Shown: positions 8,452 through 19,450 of the stretch, piece by piece | Position numbering within the stretch: position 1 is the stretch's first letter | Layout of the letters: the number at the start of each line of letters is the position of its first letter | Assembly (NCBI GenBank): GCA_963578825.1 | Contig: CAUZDW010000011.1 | Coordinates: 47,058 to 111,057, forward strand | DNA length: 64,000 nt | DNA from: JAJDNS01 sp963578825 | GTDB lineage: Bacteria > Acidobacteriota > Vicinamibacteria > Fen-336 | Reading direction: 5' to 3' | The notes under the pieces: generated by a model | The model's database searches: none | What the model was told of the DNA's origin: nothing | Seen by the model: the letters and a program-made list of their open reading frames with translations, nothing else | Made by a program: the position numbers and the translations under genes

Positions 8452-9488
8452 GTCTCCCCCTGCGAAGCCCCTACGTTACCACCGGGCGACGGGCGGGCGA
8501 AGCGCTCGGGAAGGGCCCTGCGGACAGCCTCGGCCAGCGCGGTGCGGTCGTTCGCCTCGAGAACGGGAACGTACGAGCCACGCCCCCTGGGGCTGGCAAG
8601 CCACGCCGCGAGCCACGGCCAGTCGTCGGGTCCCCCTGCGACCGGCCACTGGAGGCCGGCGACCAGCGTGTCGATCTGTTCCGGCGAGCTCACCCGCGCG
8701 GCGGTGTCGAGCACCCGGCCCTCGCGCACGGGGTAGAGACCCACCTCTTTGCGACCCACGCTCACCACGACCGCCAGCGCCCCTTCGGCACCCATGACAG
8801 TAGCGGGCACGGCCTCCGGGGCGTCGCCCCTCGACTCAGGCCTGGCGAGCCATGCGGCGGCCCGATCTGCTACGGCCCTGTAGCCCTCTTCTTCCACGCG
8901 GGAGAGACACGGTGCAGAACAAGACTCCACCTGTGCGTACAGGCACCCGAGACCAAGGGGCAGCACCGGGTCGGGCTCGAAGACGAAATCGCACGGGCGC
9001 AGCCCGAAGAGACGGTTCACGGCGTCCAGCGCCTTCTCGGCCGCCCGACGGCTGCGGAACGGACCGAAGAGACGCGCCACGCCCCTCTCGGTGTCCTGGA
9101 CGCTCACCCGTGGGAACCGCTCCCTGGGATCGAGGTGAAGAAACGCCGGCGGCTTCAGGTCCCGACGCTCCGAAAGGGGAACCAGGGGGGCGGAGAGACG
9201 CTCGTACTTCAGCCGCTGCTCGAAGGACGTGACGGTCCGAAGCCACCCCAGCGAGATGGCGATGCCGGAGAGATTCGTTCTGGGACGCCGGCCGGCCGGG
9301 GGCGGGGGTCCGAGGCCGAGGTGAGCGCCGGCCCACCTCCGGAGGTTCGCCGGCTGACCCAGCAGCAGGTTCCGCCCTCCGGGCCCGAGGAACTGCCCCA
9401 CGCCGGGCCCGGCGGGAACGCGGGCGAGAATCTCCTGCGGGTCGGTCTCGAGAGGCGCGAAGGTGAGGCTCGGGCCTCGAGCCCGCAT
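8448..9488 (-). CDS. UvrC N-terminal-half homologue with degenerate GIY-YIG domain
   Basis: The 346-residue product aligns with the first part of UvrC only. PGVGQFLG (28-35) and LLLGQPANLRRW (41-52) correspond to the GVY and YVGKA-NLR strands of the GIY-YIG nuclease, but the tyrosines and lysine are replaced. The middle keeps UvrC-like RVSVQDTERG, FGPFRSRRAAEKAL and a cysteine cluster (Cys166, Cys182, Cys190, Cys194) reminiscent of the UvrC/Cho region. The UVR, RNase H-like and HhH parts are absent, and a divergent ~120-residue C-terminus follows. A complete uvrC exists at 36972-38777, so this is an additional paralogue, probably not an active nuclease. Its ATG overlaps the greA stop (TAATG). 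Confidence 0.7.
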   Translation of the reverse strand: MRARGPSLTFAPLETDPQEILARVPAGPGVGQFLGPGGRNLLLGQPANLRRWAGAHLGLGPPPPAGRRPRTNLSGIAISLGWLRTVTSFEQRLKYERLSAPLVPLSERRDLKPPAFLHLDPRERFPRVSVQDTERGVARLFGPFRSRRAAEKALDAVNRLFGLRPCDFVFEPDPVLPLGLGCLYAQVESCSAPCLSRVEEEGYRAVADRAAAWLARPESRGDAPEAVPATVMGAEGALAVVVSVGRKEVGLYPVREGRVLDTAARVSSPEQIDTLVAGLQWPVAGGPDDWPWLAAWLASPRGRGSYVPVLEANDRTALAEAVRRALPERFARPSPGGNVGASQGET

Positions 9489-9970
9489 TATTCGTCGCTC
9501 TTCACCTGGTCGTGGACCGTGACGAGCTTGATGATCTCGTACTCTCTCGTTCCGGAAGGGACCGTGACCTCGACCGAGTCCCCTTCTTCCTGGCCGAGCA
9601 GACACTTTCCGATGGGCGAGGACGGTGAGATGCGACCCACCGTCGGGTCGGCCTCCTCGGGCACCACGATCTCGAACACCTTCTTCTCGCCGGTGTCCCC
9701 CTGGCGCACGTGGACCGTCGAGCCAAGCCCCACCTTGTCCCGGGGGATGCGATCGAGGTTCACCATGTTGAGGGCGGCCATGCGCCGGTGAAGCTGTGCC
9801 GTCCGAGCCTCGAGGAAGCTCTGGCGCTCCTTCGCCGCCTTGTACTCGGCGTTTTCACGCAGGTCACCGTGCTCCCGTGCCTTCAGGATCTCCTTGGGAA
9901 GATGAACCCTGAGCTCGGTCTCGAGCGTCTGGATCTCATCCTGGAGCCGCTTCTTGATCTCGAGCACCAT
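9488..9970 (-). CDS. greA: Transcription elongation factor GreA
   Basis: GreA enters the RNA polymerase secondary channel and stimulates cleavage of backtracked RNA. The 160-residue product has the normal two-domain layout: an N-terminal antiparallel coiled coil (residues ~1-75) with the acidic tip in HGDLRENAEYKAAKERQ, and a C-terminal FKBP-like domain (VGLGSTVHVR, PSSPIGKCLLGQEEGDSVEV). Length is typical. Its stop overlaps the following UvrC-like gene by one base (TAATG), and the patatin-like and PH-like genes follow, so greA likely heads a four-gene transcript. Confidence 0.95.
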   Translation of the reverse strand: MVLEIKKRLQDEIQTLETELRVHLPKEILKAREHGDLRENAEYKAAKERQSFLEARTAQLHRRMAALNMVNLDRIPRDKVGLGSTVHVRQGDTGEKKVFEIVVPEEADPTVGRISPSSPIGKCLLGQEEGDSVEVTVPSGTREYEIIKLVTVHDQVKSDE

Positions 9971-10031
9971 GAAAGATTCTCCGGTTTCCGGCGATGAAAA
10001 AGTCCGGTGATACTATCACGGCCCTGCGCCG

Positions 10032-10862
10032 ATGACCCCCGACAAAGAGACCGTCACGAGCCGTGCCAACCCGCTCTTCAGGCGCCTCCTGGCGCTGAAG
10101 AAACGCGCTGTGGATCCCGAGGGGGATCTGTGTCTCCTGGAGGGACCGAAGCTCCTCGACGAGGCGATGGCGGCAGGCGCCAGGATCGTGGAGGCGGCCG
10201 TCGCCTCCGGGGCGGAGGAACGCCCGGCGGCGGCGAAGAGCCTCGGCGCGCTTCGAGAGCAGGGCGTCCCCGTGCGCCGGCTCACGAAGCGCCTCCTTGC
10301 TTCTGTCTCGGACGCCGGGACGACACAGAGCGTGCTCGCCCTCGCCGGCCGGCCAGCGTTCGACGAAGCACGCCTGTTCGACGGAACTCCGCTCATCGTC
10401 GTGGCGGTGGGCATCCAGGATCCTGGGAACCTCGGCGGACTCCTGCGCACGGCCGAGGCCGCAGGCGCGACCGGAGCCTACCTCTGCGAAGGCTGCGCCG
10501 ACCCTTTCTCGTGGAAGGCGCTGCGTGGATCCATGGGCTCCGCCTTCCGCTTCCCGCAGGTCCGGGGACTCACCGTGGACGCCGTTCTCGACCGGATGAG
10601 GGATCGAGGAGTTCCGGCTCTCGCCGCCACGGTGGACGGCGAGACGCGCTACGACCAGTCCGATCTCCGATCCGCCGTGGCGCTCGTCTTCGGCAGCGAG
10701 GGCGCCGGGCTGCCGCAACAGGTCGCCCGGCGAGCGCACGCGCGCCTTCGCGTGCCGATCGCGCGACCGGTCGAGAGCCTGAACGTGGGTGTGGCGGCCG
10801 GGCTTCTCCTGTTCGAGGCGGCGCGCCAACGGGGCTTTCCCCCGAGCAGCGGAGAGCGGTAG
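10032..10862 (+). CDS. TrmH/SpoU-family RNA 2'-O-methyltransferase
   Basis: The 276-residue product has an N-terminal L30e-like substrate-binding domain (~1-110: TSRANPLFRRLLALKKR, CLLEGPKLLDEAM) and a C-terminal SPOUT domain with the three signature motifs: QDPGNLGGLLRTAEAAGATG (motif 1), ALVFGSEGAGLPQQV (motif 2) and VPIARPVESLNVGVAAGLLLFEA (motif 3). These form the trefoil-knot SAM pocket of TrmH/RlmB enzymes. Such enzymes methylate ribose in tRNA or 23S rRNA; the exact nucleotide cannot be told from sequence. It lies ten bases upstream of rarA on the same strand. Confidence 0.9.
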   Translation: MTPDKETVTSRANPLFRRLLALKKRAVDPEGDLCLLEGPKLLDEAMAAGARIVEAAVASGAEERPAAAKSLGALREQGVPVRRLTKRLLASVSDAGTTQSVLALAGRPAFDEARLFDGTPLIVVAVGIQDPGNLGGLLRTAEAAGATGAYLCEGCADPFSWKALRGSMGSAFRFPQVRGLTVDAVLDRMRDRGVPALAATVDGETRYDQSDLRSAVALVFGSEGAGLPQQVARRAHARLRVPIARPVESLNVGVAAGLLLFEAARQRGFPPSSGER

Positions 10863-10872
10863 GCTCACGGGC

Positions 10873-12252
10873 ATGAGCCGCTCACGCGACGAGAGCTCGG
10901 GCTCGCTCTTCCCCGAGGCCGGGCCGACGCCGGTCGAAGAGCCGCGGCCCGACGCCCCGCTGGCGGAGCGGGTGCGTCCCCGGGCCCTCGACGAGATCCT
11001 GGGCCAGGACGAGGTGATCGGGCCGGGCCGCCCGCTCCGCCGCGCCATCGAGCAGGACCAGCTCCGCTCGCTGATCCTGTGGGGTCCGCCGGGCTCGGGC
11101 AAGACCACGCTGGCTCACGTCATCCGCCGGATGACGAAGGCCCACTTCGAGGCCATGAGCGCGGTGCTGTCGGGCGTGAAGGACGTGCGCGAGGTCCTCC
11201 GGGCCGCCGAGACGCGCAGGCGGCGCAGGGGCCGCCGCACGATCGTGCTCATCGACGAGATCCACCGGTTCAACAAGGCCCAGCAGGACGCTCTTCTGGC
11301 CCACGTGGAGTCGGGCGACATCGTCCTGATCGGTGCGACGACCGAGAACCCGTCGTTCGAGGTGAACGCCGCGCTCTTGTCCCGATCCCGATTGGTGGTC
11401 CTGAAGCCTCTCGGGGAGGACGAGCTCGTGCGAGTGCTGAACCACGCTCTCGCCGACGAGGAGCGGGGACTCGGAAGAGAAAAGGCCGACGTCGACGACG
11501 AGGCGCTCCTCTTCCTGGCCCGGAGCTCCGACGGGGACGCCCGCACCGCCTTGAACGTGCTCGAGCTCGCGGTCACCACCGCAAGCGCCGCCCCCGACGC
11601 GGACGGCCGGCGGGTGGTCGACCTCGAGGCCCTGAAGCAGGCCTTCGCCCGAAAGGCCCTCCTGTACGACCGCGCCGGGGAGGAGCACTTCAACGTCATC
11701 AGTGCCCTGCACAAGTCGATCCGCAACTCCGATGCCGACGCGGGCCTCTACTGGCTCGCCCGGATGCTCGAGGCCGGCGAGGACCCGCTCTACGTGGCCC
11801 GGCGTCTCGTGCGCTTCGCCTCCGAGGACATCGGCCTCGCCGACCCCCAGGCACTGGTGGTCGCCATGGCCGCCCAGCAGGCCGTGCACTTCATCGGGCT
11901 GCCCGAGGGGGCCCTCGCCCTCGCCGAGCTCGTCGTCTACCTCGCGGCGGCGCCCAAGAGCAACGCCGTTTACTTGGCTTACGCCGAGGCGGCGAAGGAC
12001 GCCCTGGAGAGTCGCGCGGAACCGGTCCCTCTCTGGATCCGCAACGCCCCCACGGGCCTCATGAAGGACCTCGGGTACGGGCAGGGCTACCGCTACGCCC
12101 ACGACGAGGCTGAGGGTGTCGCGGCCATGGACTGCTTGCCCGAAGGGCTCGTCGGAAGGCGCTACTACCATCCCACCGACCGGGGCGAGGAGAAGAGCAC
12201 TGCGGCTCGACTCGAGGCGGCTCGACTGGTGAGGGAGCGGAAGAAGAGCTAG
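10873..12252 (+). CDS. rarA: Replication-associated recombination protein A (RarA/MgsA)
   Basis: RarA is a clamp-loader-like AAA+ ATPase acting at stalled forks. The 459-residue product begins with LAERVRPRALDEILGQDEV, has Walker A WGPPGSGKTTLAH, Walker B IVLIDEIHRFNKAQQD, sensor 1 IGATTENPSFEVN and the C-terminal RarA tetramerisation region (FNVISALHKSIRNSDADAGLYWLARM, split here across the conserved block; GLYWLARMLEAGEDPLY). Length is normal. The ATG at 10873 follows the methyltransferase stop; upstream in-frame ATG would overlap that gene. Its TAG stop overlaps the convergent EAL gene's stop. Confidence 0.94.
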   Translation: MSRSRDESSGSLFPEAGPTPVEEPRPDAPLAERVRPRALDEILGQDEVIGPGRPLRRAIEQDQLRSLILWGPPGSGKTTLAHVIRRMTKAHFEAMSAVLSGVKDVREVLRAAETRRRRRGRRTIVLIDEIHRFNKAQQDALLAHVESGDIVLIGATTENPSFEVNAALLSRSRLVVLKPLGEDELVRVLNHALADEERGLGREKADVDDEALLFLARSSDGDARTALNVLELAVTTASAAPDADGRRVVDLEALKQAFARKALLYDRAGEEHFNVISALHKSIRNSDADAGLYWLARMLEAGEDPLYVARRLVRFASEDIGLADPQALVVAMAAQQAVHFIGLPEGALALAELVVYLAAAPKSNAVYLAYAEAAKDALESRAEPVPLWIRNAPTGLMKDLGYGQGYRYAHDEAEGVAAMDCLPEGLVGRRYYHPTDRGEEKSTAARLEAARLVRERKKS

Positions 12253-13535
12253 CCCGGGGTGTGCTCGTCGATCGCGGCGGGGACGGAGAGATCGAAGGTC
12301 TCGAGCGGAGCGGGTCGAGCCAGCAGGTACCCCTGACCGTAGTCGATGCCCAGGTCGATCAACGCCTGCTTCTCGCCCTCGCGCTCGATCCCCTCGGCGA
12401 TGATCTTCGAATCCATCTTCTCGGCGAAGGCCTTGAGGGCACGAGCCATCTCGCGCTTGACGTGGCTCTTGTCGATGTCGCGCACGAGCTCGATGTCGAA
12501 CTTGAGGTACCCGGGGTTGAGGTGGGCGATCTTCTCGAGACCGGAGTAGCCGGCCCCGATGTCGTCGACGGCGGCCGAGAAGCCCATCTGGGTGAAGTTC
12601 TGAAGGGCCTCGACGAACATCGTGTAGTTCTCGATCGCGTCCTACTCGCTCACCTCGAGCACGATGCGATCCGGCGAGAGCCCGAGACCTTCGAGAAGCT
12701 TGATCAGGCTGGTCCCCTGGAAGTCCGGGTCGTACATCGACTCCGGAACGACGTTGATGAAGAGGCGGTAGGGCGGCGGCAGGTTTCGGGCGGTGCGCAT
12801 CGCCCGCCGGCGGTAGTGACGGTCCAGCTCGAACACCAGGTCGGCCTGCTTCGCCGCCGTGAAGAGGTTGACCGGGTTGTGCTGGGCCGTGCCCACCGGG
12901 CCGCGCGAGAGCGCCTCGTAGCCGAGAGTGCCTCCCCGCTGCAGGTCCACGATCGGTTGGAAGACGGTCCGGATCTCCTCCGAGAGAAGCACGTCCTGCA
13001 GCCGGCACCGGGTCTGGAAGGCGGCCTGCTGCTGGATGCGGACGCTCTCCCAGGCCTCTCTCACCAGCCGGCCGATCACGCGGTCCGCGCTGATCAGGGG
13101 CTTGTGGAAGACGAGCGAGTACCCGACGGTCACGCTTCCCCGGCCGCGCAGGTAGGGCGAGCTGAGCTCTGCCAGCTCGCTGTTCAGCAGGTCTCCCACA
13201 CGAACCGCCACCGCCTCGAGATCGGCGATCCGGGCCGGGCGGTCCTCCGGCGAGCTCCGGCGCGGGGAGAGGAACAACAGGAAGGCGTTTCCACCGCGCT
13301 CCTCGAGGGCCAGGACGTCGTCGCTTCGGACGCCCCCTTTCTCCTTCCCACGCAACGCCGACACCATCTCCGTGGCCAGCGAGAGGACCTCGTCAAAGGC
13401 CTTCGAGCCGTAGTCGTGCTCGACCTGGGCCAGCTTCGAGGCGTCGACGAGCACGAGACCCAGGTGGCCGTGCACCTGGAGCTGCTCTGTGAGCCTGGCC
13501 AGCTGCTCTCGATAGGTCGGGATGTCGGAGTACAC
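12249..13535 (-). pseudogene. Degenerate-GGDEF/EAL-domain protein interrupted by an in-frame TAG
   Basis: The 428-codon frame encodes a cytoplasmic c-di-GMP-type protein: residues ~20-160 are a GGDEF-like domain whose signature is GGNAF (81-85), so cyclase activity is unlikely; residues ~180-425 are an EAL domain with QPIVDL, YEALSRGP (206-213), NVVPESMYD, the loop-6 DDIGAGYSGL, KFDIELVRDID and IAEGIE. At 12642-12644 the codon after LEVSE is TAG, exactly in frame, and the sequence resumes as DAIENYTMF as in related proteins. The open parts are 12645-13535 and 12249-12641. Possibilities are a point mutation, an assembly error, or two separately translated pieces (an ATG lies at 12620). Without readthrough the N-terminal piece lacks half of its EAL barrel. 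Confidence 0.82.
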
Positions 13536-13710
13536 GTGGTCTCCGCTACCCCCGCCTCGAAGCCGGTCGTTGGTCGGCGGGATCAGACGGTGTCGTCAGG
13601 ACGCCTGGGGAGCGGTGAGCGTGGGGTCGTGGGCAGGCGCAAACCATTTCGGGTGAAGGTATTACAGTCGCCACGAGGTTCGGCCGCATGCCAGCGGCCC
13701 CCCCGGGGAA

Positions 13711-14463
13711 TCACTCGGCGCGACGCTCCGCCACGACCTGGCCGAGCACCCCGAAAAGCGTCCCCAAGACCACCGTCCAGGCGATCCAGATGGTCATCTG
13801 GGGCAGGAGTCCGGTCCACAGCCAGCGGGCCATGGGGGGGACGGCGGGAAACCCGGGCGGAGGCGCGTCGTAGTGAGTGCCCCAATTGCCCTGGATGGCG
13901 AACCACATGACGGCGACCACTGGGAGCCGAGCAGTAAGGGCGTAGGCCAGGAGGACACGCCCCAGAGCCGGCCAGGCCACGAGGGCGCACGCCGCCGTGA
14001 GGCCCGAGACGACGGCCCACAGGACGAGATGGTCCTGAGACGTTTCGGGCGACGCCAGCCGCGAGCCGAGCCAGGCCAGGATCGGGACAGAGGCGAGGGC
14101 TCCGATCGGCCACGCCATTGCCCGGACGCGGGAGGATGGCCGCACGCCGGCGCGGGCGAGGCGATAGCCAAAGTAGAAGCCGACGACCGGGACGAGCCAC
14201 GCGATGCCGACGAGAGCAAGTCCCCCGCCGGCCACCCGGCCGAAGAGACGGGGCGACCACTCCAGAAGCTCACCGCCCAGCCGCACGAGCGTGACACCGG
14301 GGGTCACGGCCACCGGGACGAGAAGCAACCGGAGAAGCGGCGGCCCCGCCGGACCACGGCGCACAGGGCGGGCCGGGCGAGACGCCCCCGCCGGCCGGGC
14401 GGACGAGCCTGGCCTCGCAGGAGGATTCCAGGCGCTCTTGCGCCCGACCATGCGCCGTGGCAT
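13711..14463 (-). CDS. Hypothetical polytopic membrane protein
   Basis: The 250-residue product has a basic, Pro/Ala/Arg-rich N-terminus (residues 1-43) and six likely transmembrane helices between residue 44 and 245, ending in the cytoplasmic tail VVAERRAE. No family motif is recognised. It starts two bases after the gcvP stop on the same strand, so it is probably cotranscribed with gcvT-gcvH-gcvP; a transport or membrane role connected with glycine metabolism is only a guess. The ~175 bp beyond its stop (13536-13710) holds nothing recognisable apart from the presumed upstream region of the EAL gene. Confidence 0.6.
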   Translation of the reverse strand: MPRRMVGRKSAWNPPARPGSSARPAGASRPARPVRRGPAGPPLLRLLLVPVAVTPGVTLVRLGGELLEWSPRLFGRVAGGGLALVGIAWLVPVVGFYFGYRLARAGVRPSSRVRAMAWPIGALASVPILAWLGSRLASPETSQDHLVLWAVVSGLTAACALVAWPALGRVLLAYALTARLPVVAVMWFAIQGNWGTHYDAPPPGFPAVPPMARWLWTGLLPQMTIWIAWTVVLGTLFGVLGQVVAERRAE

Positions 14464-14465
14464 CG

Positions 14466-17375
<2,910 letters not shown>

Positions 17376-17435
17376 CCTCGATCACCAGGCTCTCTCGAAA
17401 GCGTGCCGCGTGTCGACCGGGCGGCCTGGCCCGGC

Positions 17436-17822
17436 CTACTTGGCCTCGCTCTCCACGAAGGCCTGATACTCCTTCGCGTCCATCAGGGCCGCGACCGTGG
17501 CCGGGTCGGTGATGCGAACGACCATGATCCAGGCGACACCATGGGGGTCCTCGTTGATGAGCTCGGGCTTCGAGGTGAGCTCGGAATTGATCTCCACGAC
17601 CTCACCCGCCACCGGCGAGTAGAGCTCCGAGACGGCTTTGACCGATTCGACCGTCCCGAACTGCTCACCAGGCGCCAGCGTCCGTCCGACCTCGGGCAGC
17701 TCCAGAAACACCACGTCGCCCAGCTGGTTCTGTGCGTAGTCGGTGATGCCCACCCGACCGCGGTCTCCATCGACGGCGACCCACTCGTGGTCCTTGGAAT
17801 ACCGAAGCTCCTGGGGATACAT
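17436..17822 (-). CDS. gcvH: Glycine cleavage system H protein
   Basis: GcvH is the lipoyl carrier that shuttles the aminomethyl group between P-, T- and L-proteins. The 128-residue product has the normal length and fold, with YSKDHEWV at the start, GITDYAQNQLGDVVFLELP, and the lipoylation site lysine in ESVKAVSELYSPV. It lies 18 bp after gcvT and ~60 bp before gcvP in the same orientation. Confidence 0.96.
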   Translation of the reverse strand: MYPQELRYSKDHEWVAVDGDRGRVGITDYAQNQLGDVVFLELPEVGRTLAPGEQFGTVESVKAVSELYSPVAGEVVEINSELTSKPELINEDPHGVAWIMVVRITDPATVAALMDAKEYQAFVESEAK

Positions 17823-17840
17823 TGGGAGTGCCTTCTCAGT

Positions 17841-18941
17841 CTACCGCGGTCTCTTGTAGAACGGCGTGGGCACCACCCGGGCCGAGACGCGCCGCCCGCG
17901 GATCTCCACGTCGAAATCGGTGCCCACCGATGCGCGGGCGGAGGGCAGGTAGCACAGGCCGATGCTCTTCTTCAGGAACGGGGCGTAGCTGCCGGAGGTC
18001 ACCGCCCCCGCCGCCTCGTCACCGAGGAGGACGGGGTAGCCGTGGCGGGCAATCCCTCGACCCACCACCTCGAAGCCGACGAGCGAGCTCCTCGCTGCCG
18101 AGGCTTTCTCGGCAGCGAGGACCTGTCGGCCCGGGAAGTCGCCTTTCCCATCGTCCAGCGAGACGATCCACCCGAGGCCGGCGGCCACCAGCGATGTCGT
18201 TTCGTCCATGTCGTTTCCGTACAACAACATCCGGGCCTCGAGACGAAGCGTGTCCCGCGCCCCGAGCCCGACCGGCACGAGGCCCTTCTCCCCACCCGCT
18301 GCCATGAGCGCCCGCCAGAGCTCTGCGGCCTTGTCGGGAGCGACCAGGAGCTCGAAGCCGTCCTCTCCGGTGTAGCCGGTGCGGGCCACGAGCGCGCCGA
18401 GGCCACAGACCTCCCCTTCGAAAAACCGGTAGAACTTCAGCTGGCTCAGATCGATCGGCGTCAGGGTCTGGAGTATCGATTCCGAGCGCGGGCCCTGCAG
18501 CGCCAGCAGCGCGTAGGCCTCGCTGACGTCGCGGAGCTCACAGTTGGAGGGCCGGTGTGACTGCAGCCACTCCAGGTCCTTCTCGACGTTCGCCGCGTTG
18601 ACGATCATCAGGAAACGCTCGGCCGAGCGGCGGTACAGGATCACGTCGTCAATGGGGCAGCCGCGGTCGTTGGGCAGGGCCGAGTACTGGGCCCGCCCGT
18701 CGGTGAGCCTTGCCACGTCGTTTGCGGTCACGCGCTGGAGGAAGGCCAGCGCGCCCGGCCCGTCGATCTCGAGCTCCCCCATATGCGACACGTCGAAGAG
18801 CCCCGCCGCCTCCCGCACGGCGAGATGCTCCGAGATGAGGCCCGCATACTCGACGGGCATGTCCCACCCGCCAAACGGGACCATCTTGGCTCCGGTCTCG
18901 CGATGGACGGTGTTGAGGGGAGTGCGGCGGAGGTCGACCAT
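17841..18941 (-). CDS. gcvT: Aminomethyltransferase, glycine cleavage T protein
   Basis: GcvT releases ammonia from aminomethyl-lipoyl-GcvH and makes 5,10-methylene-THF, which the downstream one-carbon pathway (including the MTHFR fusion at 2887-4746) can use. The 366-residue protein shows LRRTPLNTVHRETGAKMVPF, FDVSHMGELEIDG, the folate-site GYTGEDGFELLV, LGARDTLRLEARMLLYG and the C-terminal barrel (PVLLGDEAAGAVTSGSYAPF). Normal length. First gene of gcvT-gcvH-gcvP. No tandem glycine riboswitch is recognisable in the ~150-bp upstream gap. Confidence 0.95.
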   Translation of the reverse strand: MVDLRRTPLNTVHRETGAKMVPFGGWDMPVEYAGLISEHLAVREAAGLFDVSHMGELEIDGPGALAFLQRVTANDVARLTDGRAQYSALPNDRGCPIDDVILYRRSAERFLMIVNAANVEKDLEWLQSHRPSNCELRDVSEAYALLALQGPRSESILQTLTPIDLSQLKFYRFFEGEVCGLGALVARTGYTGEDGFELLVAPDKAAELWRALMAAGGEKGLVPVGLGARDTLRLEARMLLYGNDMDETTSLVAAGLGWIVSLDDGKGDFPGRQVLAAEKASAARSSLVGFEVVGRGIARHGYPVLLGDEAAGAVTSGSYAPFLKKSIGLCYLPSARASVGTDFDVEIRGRRVSARVVPTPFYKRPR

Positions 18942-18953
18942 GGACGTCGGGCG

Positions 18954-18982
18954 AAGCTATCACGGCCGTCAGGAGCGGTCAA
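18954..18982 (-). promoter_or_regulatory. Candidate sigma-70 promoter of the gcv operon
   Basis: On the minus strand TTGACC (18982-18977) and TAGCTT (18959-18954) are separated by 17 bp and lie 13 bp upstream of the gcvT ATG. The -35 matches the consensus well, the -10 poorly, and the very short leader would leave a nearly leaderless mRNA. Suggestive only. Confidence 0.3.
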
Positions 18983-19090
18983 CGCACGGAGCGCCTTGAT
19001 TGTGAAGGAGTTGTCGTCTTAGCCTGATCCGGCGTGTGAGGCGGTGTTGGCCCTCCCTGCCGCCACGCCTCGCGCAGCCACCTGCTGGTT

Positions 19091-19450
19091 ATGAGGTCCG
19101 CGGTCGTGAGCGAGCAGCCGTACCTCGTCATCTGTTGGAACTGCCTCGGAGAGTTCGATTCCGTCGCCGCCGTCTGGTGCTCGGACGATCCAAAGAACCC
19201 GACCAAGCTGTGCCCGTTCTGCCTGCGCTGCTTCTGTGACGCGACGGCGGAGTACAAGCAGCAGTTCTGGCGCCACGCGCCCCCCCAGCTCGTTGACGAG
19301 CTCCAGGCCCTCAGCCAGAGCCAGGATCGCCTCGGGAACATCCTGGTCCGGATGAAGAAGATCTCGACCCCGCAGCTGCTCGAGATGCTCGTCGAGCAGA
19401 AGGAGACAGGGCGCAAGCTGGGAGAGATCCTCGTGCAACGGGGCTGGTGA
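19091..19450 (+). CDS. Cysteine-rich protein with a MshEN/T2SSE-N-like domain; N-terminal part of a split GspE-like gene
   Basis: The 119-residue product has a cysteine-rich head (Cys15, Cys18, Cys30, Cys41, Cys44, Cys47, Cys49; CWNC and CPFCLRCFC), probably one or two zinc sites, then a helical segment and LGNILVRMKKISTPQLLEML followed by TGRKLGEILVQRG, the two half-repeats of the GspE/MshE N-terminal domain. The next ORF begins in the overlapping GTGA with SQTDVDVGLRLQG, which is what should follow QRGL-V in this domain. Adding one C (GGC-CTG-GTG) at 19445-19447 would fuse both into a single ~540-residue protein. So this is either a frameshifted 5' part or a translationally coupled partner. 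Confidence 0.65.
   Translation: MRSAVVSEQPYLVICWNCLGEFDSVAAVWCSDDPKNPTKLCPFCLRCFCDATAEYKQQFWRHAPPQLVDELQALSQSQDRLGNILVRMKKISTPQLLEMLVEQKETGRKLGEILVQRGW

Noticed and set aside
9482..9494. GCCCGCATTATTC, identical to the IS1380-type end at 63553-63565
   Set aside because: It is the greA stop / UvrC-like start overlap; coding on both sides is intact, so no inserted element is there and the 13-base match is taken as chance.
12642..12644. In-frame TAG of the EAL gene as pyrrolysine
   Set aside because: Pyrrolysine is confined to methylamine-type proteins with a PYLIS context; EAL proteins do not use it.
18942..19090. Possible tandem glycine riboswitch before gcvT
   Set aside because: None of the conserved glycine-aptamer elements can be seen; the gap is too short for a tandem aptamer plus expression platform.
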